A stretch of 64,000 bases of DNA from Chionis minor (Eukaryota; Chordata; Aves; Charadriiformes; Chionididae), in NCBI GenBank assembly GCA_013398295.1, contig VZSF01008858.1, forward strand, positions 66,198-130,197, read 5' to 3'. Below the pieces are notes generated by a model. That model had not been told where the DNA came from and did not search any database. It was given only the letters and a program-made list of their open reading frames with translations. Numbering within the stretch: position 1 is the first letter of the stretch; each line of letters starts with the position of its first letter. Below, in pieces: positions 57,216 through 64,000 of this stretch. The position numbers and the translations under genes are program-made.

Positions 57216-60200
57216 TTTCTTCTCCCAACATTACTGGGCTACATGTCCCCGAGCCTCGACTGCACGTGTCCCCAAGCCTCGACAAGTATCACGCTGCTGC
57301 CAGGCACACACCGCTTGTCCCCAAAACACGTCCAGGACAGGAGCTGCCTCTGCCACACGCCAGCTTTGCCATGCCACGAGATTAAGGACCTGAAAACTAA
57401 ATTTGTAGGTTTCCTGCTAGCACAGCCTCACTGAACCAGGATGCAGCTCGGCTCCCTCTGTACAGAGCGAGTGCTTCTTTCCTCACCAGGGAAAAACCCT
57501 CCTTAATTTCCATGTGGGGGGATCACAAACCAGCACCGCACTTCGCAAATTAGAACGGAAAACTGCCTCAAAAGTGTGAGGGGTCGGTCACGGCTCACGA
57601 CGCAGAGCTGGGGAATAGCCTTATTGCTACTCAGCAACTTGCTCAAAGCAGGCAAACAGGCAGCAGATGCAGAACAAAACCAGTTTTCAGGCTGGGCACG
57701 CTGGAGGGAAGGTGCCTTGCCATTTTAGCTAACGCTCCTGCATCCCGGCACGGTCCCTCTGCTGGTTCCCCAGCCATGCGGGACCGCTGGCAGGGTCGCA
57801 GCATTGCACAGGAGTCACCCAGGCTTCACCCTGTGTCACCGTCCCAGGCAGACCACCAGCCCCGAGCCTTTGGTGCCAAGCCCAGAACGTCCTGTGCTCC
57901 GTCACAGCCTTTACTGGGCACCCCCGACCAGCAGTTTAACGCCCCCCGAGACCCCCACACATTGCCACCGTTCTGCCTCCACCCCGGCTGCCCCAGGACC
58001 GAGTTCCCCGTGCCCCATGGCAGGCTGTGCTGTGCCATTTCCCACGTCTGGCTCCCGATCCGGCGCCGGACCCCGCACACAGCCCGGGGCTGCAGCCGCC
58101 GCGGCTCCAGGAGCGATGGGGGGCACCGAGGGCCCCCAGAGCCAGAGCAGTACAAAGGCACGCATCCTGTCTGCCACCCCTTTTGCAGCAGAGGAAGCGG
58201 CTGGGCAGAGATTAGAGCCCTGATGAGGGGCACACGAGCGCCGGTACGTGTGTCTGGTACCGTTGCCCGTGGGCTGGGCTGTGACAATGACCCGAGCCAG
58301 CCCCGCGTCCGAGCCCCAAGGCAGGATTTCCCGTGAGCCCGTCCCCTCGGCAGCAGACAATGAGCTGTCTGACAACTGGAGACAGCGCTGCCTTCACCCT
58401 TCTCCAGTGAGGGGTATTCGGGGACCTTCAGGAAGATCAAACAGGAAATTCAGCAGAAAAAGGAAAAGGTCGTTCGTGCTTGAAAGTCTAAACTTTCATT
58501 GCCACGCTCAGTCTCGCTGACCCGGGAGGAAGATGCTGAAGTCAGGACATTAAACCACTTTCCTTGGCGCCCATGGAAGTAGCAGGACGCGGTGAGCTGG
58601 TCTGCAAACGTGTCATTTCAGGACGCCGCTCCTGCCAGCACGTGGCACCCATGGGACGGAGCAGCCCAGCTGCAGGGTCACCCCAGCCCGCTCCAGTGAC
58701 CAGCTGGGCCCCAGCAAACCCGCCCGTGCACTCCCAGCGCACCGTTTGCCTGCCACCGCCTGCATCCCCGCCAAACCAGGCTTTCCTTTTTTTGACAGGG
58801 CTTTCGGCTGCACCACACACTCTGCCTGGCAACCGGCCACCAGCCGCTCTCGTAATTGTCTCCCGCTGCAAGTGGGGAGCCCCGCGGCTGGAGTTTCCTT
58901 CGCGAGGCGGCCGTGGGAAGCCTCAAGCAACGGGAGAAGCCCCCCGTGGCTCCCGCACACAGCCAGCCTCTCCTCCCCGTCCCCCGCCACTCCAGCCCCC
59001 CACCACAGCCAGCATTTCATGCCAGAAGCTGACGTGTGCTCAGCTCAGCTTTGCCGAATGCAAGGCTTCTTTAAAACGGTTCTGCCTTTTAAAAGTGCCA
59101 GAAATTTCTGTTTCTGTTCTGTTTCTTAACAGGCATGATTTACTTACTGTAACTGGCTATTCATTATTTCCTGCACGGCATTATTAACTCGGTGATCGTA
59201 CATTTAGCAGAGAATTTATGAGAAATGAGGACACATTCATTATCAGTAATACCACAAACTTTACTCTTATATGGTCTCCCTGCGCAGAGCCACGCTCGGC
59301 TCCCGCGGCGGGGCGGCAGCTTCAGCGCCTTCCCGCTGCCCCTGCGGGACAGCGCCGGTCCCCGCCGCTCCGAGGCCACCGTCCCCCTTGCTCACGCCAG
59401 TCCAACCGCACCTTGGTGTCACCGGCCAGGGACGGACCTGCCCGCAGGGACACGCTGCCGGAAAGCCGCAGCAGCATCAGCGAGGGGCAAGGCGACGGTC
59501 TCACTTTGCACCCCTGACACTTTTTACCGACTGCTCTTTCTGTGTCAACTCCATAAAAAACCCGTTATTTTCTCTAGCTTGTCAGCAGCCTGTGCTGCCC
59601 TTAAAATGCCAAAGTTCACAGCGGGCGCAGGACCAGCTCGCCGGTGCTGGCTGCTGCCTGTTTTCCCACGTGTCGGCAGAAGGGACGCGCAGGACACCGG
59701 CAAAGGAGACATGGACGGGGCGGAGGAGGCCAACGGAGAGACACCGAGAGCAGCTGGCTGCAGCCGGGTGATGGACGTTCGTAACCACCTCTCTGCTCGC
59801 CCTGGCTGCAGGAGGCTGAAGCGCAGAATTACTGCCGTGCAGGCTGCGCCTGATACAACAGCGCCTGTCCTCGTAGCCCAGAAGCCAGCATCTAATTTAG
59901 TTTTCATAGGTAGGATAAAGAAAAGTATTAAATAGCCACGGTGCAATTTTTTCCCCATTAAATTTTTTTCTGGTGGAATTCAACCAGCTTAATCGTGTCT
60001 TCTGTTGTCTGAAAACCAATAGCATTTTTTCTGCTTTTTAGGCAGGCAGCTGCATGAGCAGGATCGGCTGAGAAACGTCTTTACTTCCCAGAAACTGAGC
60101 TGCCGCAGAACTGCCGTTAAAATACATCCCACTGTACGGCACATCTGAACTGGGGAACACGCACAGTCGAGTTCTCGGGTGTTGTAAGCAAAGGGCACAC

Positions 60201-63200
60201 GATGTCCTGCCCTGAGATCTGGGCTGAGCGTTCCCAGCTGCTCGCCTGAAGAAACAACAACCACAGAAAACATCCAACCAACAACCAAACAAGCAGAAAA
60301 CCAGGTGGAGCCTGTGCTGGACAGACAGAGCACACGAGCCACAGCTGGAAGAAGCCGTGGGCAGGGACGCTGGAGAGCCGGGGCAGGCGCTGCCACTCGC
60401 ACGACCGGGATGTCTGACAAATTCCCAGGAATTCGGGTTCCATGAGGAACATGATGAACTGGTTCCTCTTTGACCTTACAGCCATCCCGCAGCTGTGTGC
60501 GCTGCAGAGCGCTCCGTCTCAGATTCAGTTCCCAGCAAAGAGCAAACAGAAGGAGCAGCATTTACGGCTCCTGAGAAGGGCAAGGATTCTCCAGCCGCCA
60601 CAGCCAGCGGAAGAAGCAAAGGCTGCGGGTGAGCCAGAGGTCGAGCACACATAGCGAGGGAACGGGTGGGAAGAGAAGAGATGGCCTGAGGCTCCCGGGC
60701 GTTTCAGATTCTTAGATTTTATGTATGTTAAAGACAAAGCGTGTGTGTATTTCTAAGGCAGTCATTTCACATCCCTCTCCTGTTCCAAAGCCCCAGTTTC
60801 TGCATATTTCGCACGTGTCAGGGAAGGTCCCTGCAGCGCCAACGCTCTCCGCGGGGGCTGCGTCGTCCAACACCAGCGCGGTATTACAAGCCGTGCAGGC
60901 TTAGGCAGGCTAGTGAAAGGAAAGCTATGCAAAACATGCCCCAGCAAAATGCAAAGGCATCCCAGATTACCTTCTTTGGAGTAATTTTGGACAGTTACAT
61001 AAATGCAGACTAAGTTCTCTGGAAGAGTTTGCGGGAAAGGCACTGGCTGCTCCGGCCACCCCTGCGGGAAAGGGTGGCCCTGGCCGTCCCGCCACCTCCT
61101 GCTGCCGGCTCCCCTCAGGGGCCGGGGCCTTTCCCAGCTGGGAAAAGCTTGGCTGGGTGAGCACCCTGCTCCACCTGCCCCTCTCCTGCATCTGTGCAGC
61201 CGGGGCAGCGAGATGCTCTGGCAATTCCCAGCTCTGAGCCAGAGATGCCTCCGGGTCTATTTAAACAGATTTTGCATCGCCAGCGGAGCGCAGACCTGGC
61301 GAGTCACCGTCCTTCCTGAGCCTTTCCCTCCGGCAACTGCTTGCTCTGACTGCAAGACCCGGAGGCTCCTTCAACCTACAATAAATCATGAGCGCTTCAG
61401 CTTCAAAACCTTCGTGGCCAGGAGCTGGGACGAGGCGCCTGCGGGGCGCCGGGCACGCTGCGCCACCAGATGCCACAGAAAGGCCCCCACGCCCCAAAGC
61501 TCGGCACAATCCTGCCCGTCCCCCCACAGAGGAGCCCCCGCAGCCGGAGCGCTCCAAAGCCATCGCGTCGTCAGCAGCAGAGCGCAATTAGGGATGCGGC
61601 TGAGCTGCTCTGCAGAGACGGGGGAGATAGGAATTAATCCTCCCATTAATGTGTGAAACAGAGCGTTTGCATTTCACGAAGCAATTATACAATAATAGCA
61701 GGAGAGCTATGATAGAAATCGCATCTTGTCTGAAGTTTCGCTCCAATCCAACACATGAATAATTCCTCCTCGGCACTACTGGGAAAGCACTATTAAAAGA
61801 CCGATATAAACAAAAATTACTGGAAAAAACAGATGAGGCATGTTTCATCCCTCAGTCAGAGTCAAACGCAACTAAATTTATACAAAGTGGGCAGAGAAGC
61901 TTGAAGGGGCAAAGACATTTGTTACTGCTCAGTGCAAGATGAGCTCACAAGGCAACGCATACTTCATCCTGGCAGCTTTCTGAAGTCTTACTCCTAAAGT
62001 ATCAGCTTTATTCTCGGTTTCCATGGCAGATACTTTTCTGAGCCCATATCTTCCACAAATATTGCTAATTTATTCTCTCAGCCATGTCTCTGCAAATACC
62101 TGCAGGAGGATGCCATGTGCAATGAGAGCGGTGAAAACCAGGCACATGCCTCGGCTCTTGTTTTCGGCAAAAGAAGGGCTCATTTTCTACAGACACAAGA
62201 TCACGCTGATCTTCTGGCACTATTTTTTTCCCTAAGTACTCTGAAACTGTATTATCTGTCCAGTGAAGCAAAGTACATTTAACACTTCGGTCAGGCGTTT
62301 TTTACAGGCAGGTTTTCCCCCCACACAGCGCTCCAGGCTGCCCTTTCCCTCAGGGAACCAGCCATGAGCATGTCCCTGTTCTGCTGCTCCCCCCTTGTAT
62401 TTCACATTAACGGGAGTCTATAAAACATCCGGCTCTTTCATGGGCAGAGACCCAGGAACCAGCAACATCAAAAAAAATCCTATTTTCAGGGTGGATTTAC
62501 CAGCCCTGCAAATGTTGAGCAAACAGCGGCTGATGTGTAATTCTCACAAATTCAGCAAGACTTCGGCAAAGCGAGAGGCTTTTAAGTCTTTCTGGCAGGA
62601 GGAGAATCACAGGGTTTTGCAAAGTAGTTGTTTATACACTAAAGCACGTAACAGCGAGCACATGCAAAAGAAATTAAGGCAAACTTGTAAAAAGTAACCT
62701 GCACAATGACAGCGATGCCGAACTGGCGGAAACAAATGACAGGCACGTGCAGGGCGAGCTCGTGCCGGTACCAACAACATGGAGCAAAGTCCCGGCCGCC
62801 ACGGGGAAAGCCCTTCCTTGGGTGGGATGCGGGTGAATGCAGAGCACCGGATGGGACGGGGCGAGCCCAGCACTTAGGGATGATTCCCCGGGTCCCAGAT
62901 AGGAAAGTCCAACACTGGCATGCGGCTCACTCCCTCTCCTAAAGATAAAAGCCTGGCGAGGCCCAGCCAGGAGAGCCCGGATGGAGCTGGCACTGCCAGT
63001 CGTTCCGGGGTCAGCAGGCAGCAGCCGCCCTGCGCTGCGCATCACCGGCGGAGCAACGGCTCTGCGTTAATCCTGCTCTCGGCTCCACGCCGGCACAAGC
63101 GCCGGGCACAGAGGTGCTTCAGGTGCTCTCACCTCTCCCGTGGCTCCGTGGCCAGGGGAGAGTGGGTTTGCAGGGGCTGCGCTCAGACACATCCCCCCAC

Positions 63201-63625
63201 TCTGCCCGAACCAGGGTTTTAAAGTTTCTTTGGATCCGCTCCACGCTGCGGCCAGAGATCCCCTCCACAGCTCCCCAGTAAATAAGGGAAACCCCCTGGG
63301 GCTGGAGAGGGGACAGGGGCTGTTTCTGGACTTCTCCAGAAGGGTGAGTAATAGGGGTCATCAGCACAGCCAGTAAACAAGCAGCTAATTCTCCAAACAG
63401 TGCCTCCGCGGCATCCGGCCGCTTTCAAGTTGTTAACCAAAATATGCTTATCGCTGGCTCCCCGGACTTGAGTGACTTTTGAACACACCGCTGTTCTGGG
63501 CCAGAGTTAGTTGTGCTCCATAATACCAGATTTCCAAGCCCAGCAGGACGCCCCAGTGGCCAGAGCCGGCCCCATGCAGGCAGCCGTGCCCTGTCCGTGT
63601 CCTCAGCAGCAGGGAGTCGGAACCA
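57216..63625. other. Intergenic DNA, no gene recognised
   Basis: About 6.4 kb. GC/CpG-rich patches at about 58,030-58,150 and 59,290-59,480. AT-rich unique blocks at about 59,130-59,280, 59,920-60,060, 61,640-61,910 and 61,980-62,290 are candidate conserved non-coding elements. No TCIM-like frame, the next gene in mammalian order, was found. Confidence 0.4.
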
Positions 63626-63745
63626 CAGCACATCCCGAGCTGGAAGGGACTCGGAAGCATCACGGAGTCCAACTCCCCGCTCATCGCAGCGCTGCCTCAA
63701 ACTAAATGGTACGACTGACAGAGAGTCCTCCCAGCCCAAGGGCTC
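63626..63745 (-). mobile_element. CR1 LINE fragment, antisense orientation
   Basis: Contains gagctggaagggact, agcatcacggagtccaactc and ctcaaactaaatgg, which together match the reverse complement of the CR1 3' region. Diverged and without the terminal octamers, so it is an old partial copy. Confidence 0.7.
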
Positions 63746-64000
63746 CGCACTGGCCGCGGGTGGAGAGCACAGACTCTTTCGGAGTGGAGGAGCTGCCCCG
63801 GTGAGGATGCTGGAGGCGGCCGGAGGGCAGCAAACAGCTCGGTGCTGCTGCTGCAGCGCCGCGTGCGCAGCGGGGCAGAGAGATTTCACCTGCTGCCCCG
63901 GTGAGAGCATTGCCAAGGGCGGCTCTGGGGTGTAACACCCCGGGGCAGTCACCGCAGAGGCCATCGTGGCCTTTCATAAACCACTTGCCAATTGGGAAAT
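63746..64000. other. Window end, nothing recognised
   Basis: Mixed GC sequence with a short GCTGCTGCTG run near 63,842. No exon or repeat supported. Confidence 0.4.

Overview
The window is vertebrate nuclear DNA, most likely from a bird or at least a sauropsid. It holds multi-exon genes with GT-AG introns, a typical avian CR1 LINE 3' end at about 27.5-28.0 kb and a second CR1 fragment at about 63.6 kb. Introns and intergenic gaps are short, and GC content is high in the second half. The gene order ADAM9 - ADAM32-like - IDO2 matches the conserved synteny of human 8p11. All three genes lie on the + strand.

Region 1 (1-28.6 kb) is ADAM9. Coding exons 2-22 are present (8,940-26,775) and give 817 complete residues of prodomain, metalloprotease, disintegrin, cysteine-rich, EGF-like, transmembrane and proline-rich tail. 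Exon 1 (signal peptide) was not found and probably lies just left of the window. A CpG-rich stretch opens the window and a 9 kb intron 1 follows. Intron 18 uses a GC donor, and reading through it gives an early stop followed by AATAAA. Intron 20 has a similar stop plus AATAAA arrangement. Either could produce an alternative 3' end, one soluble and one tail-swapped. The 3'UTR appears to contain a CR1 copy.

Region 2 (29.4-37.8 kb) is a complete 20-exon ADAM of the ADAM2/18/32 clade, closest by eye to ADAM32, with 746 residues. Its zinc site is destroyed, so it should be a non-catalytic adhesion or fertilisation-type protein. Its stop codon overlaps its poly(A) signal.

Region 3 (39.1-46.5 kb) is a complete 10-exon IDO2 (412 residues), a haem dioxygenase of tryptophan catabolism. 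It includes a 15-base microexon, a pentanucleotide microsatellite against one splice acceptor, and a 29-bp minisatellite in the predicted 3'UTR. No IDO1 copy is seen.

Region 4 (46.5-64 kb) shows no protein-coding gene I can support. It alternates GC-rich stretches with AT-richer blocks that look like candidate conserved non-coding DNA. Notable features are two perfect CRE palindromes 58 bases apart at 54.66-54.73 kb, a cluster of three GATA motifs at 57.1-57.2 kb, two small tandem repeats and the CR1 fragment. No tRNA, rRNA, CRISPR, phage or other prokaryotic features were seen.

Exon boundaries were read by eye from frame continuity, splice consensus and remembered family sequences. No alignment was run.
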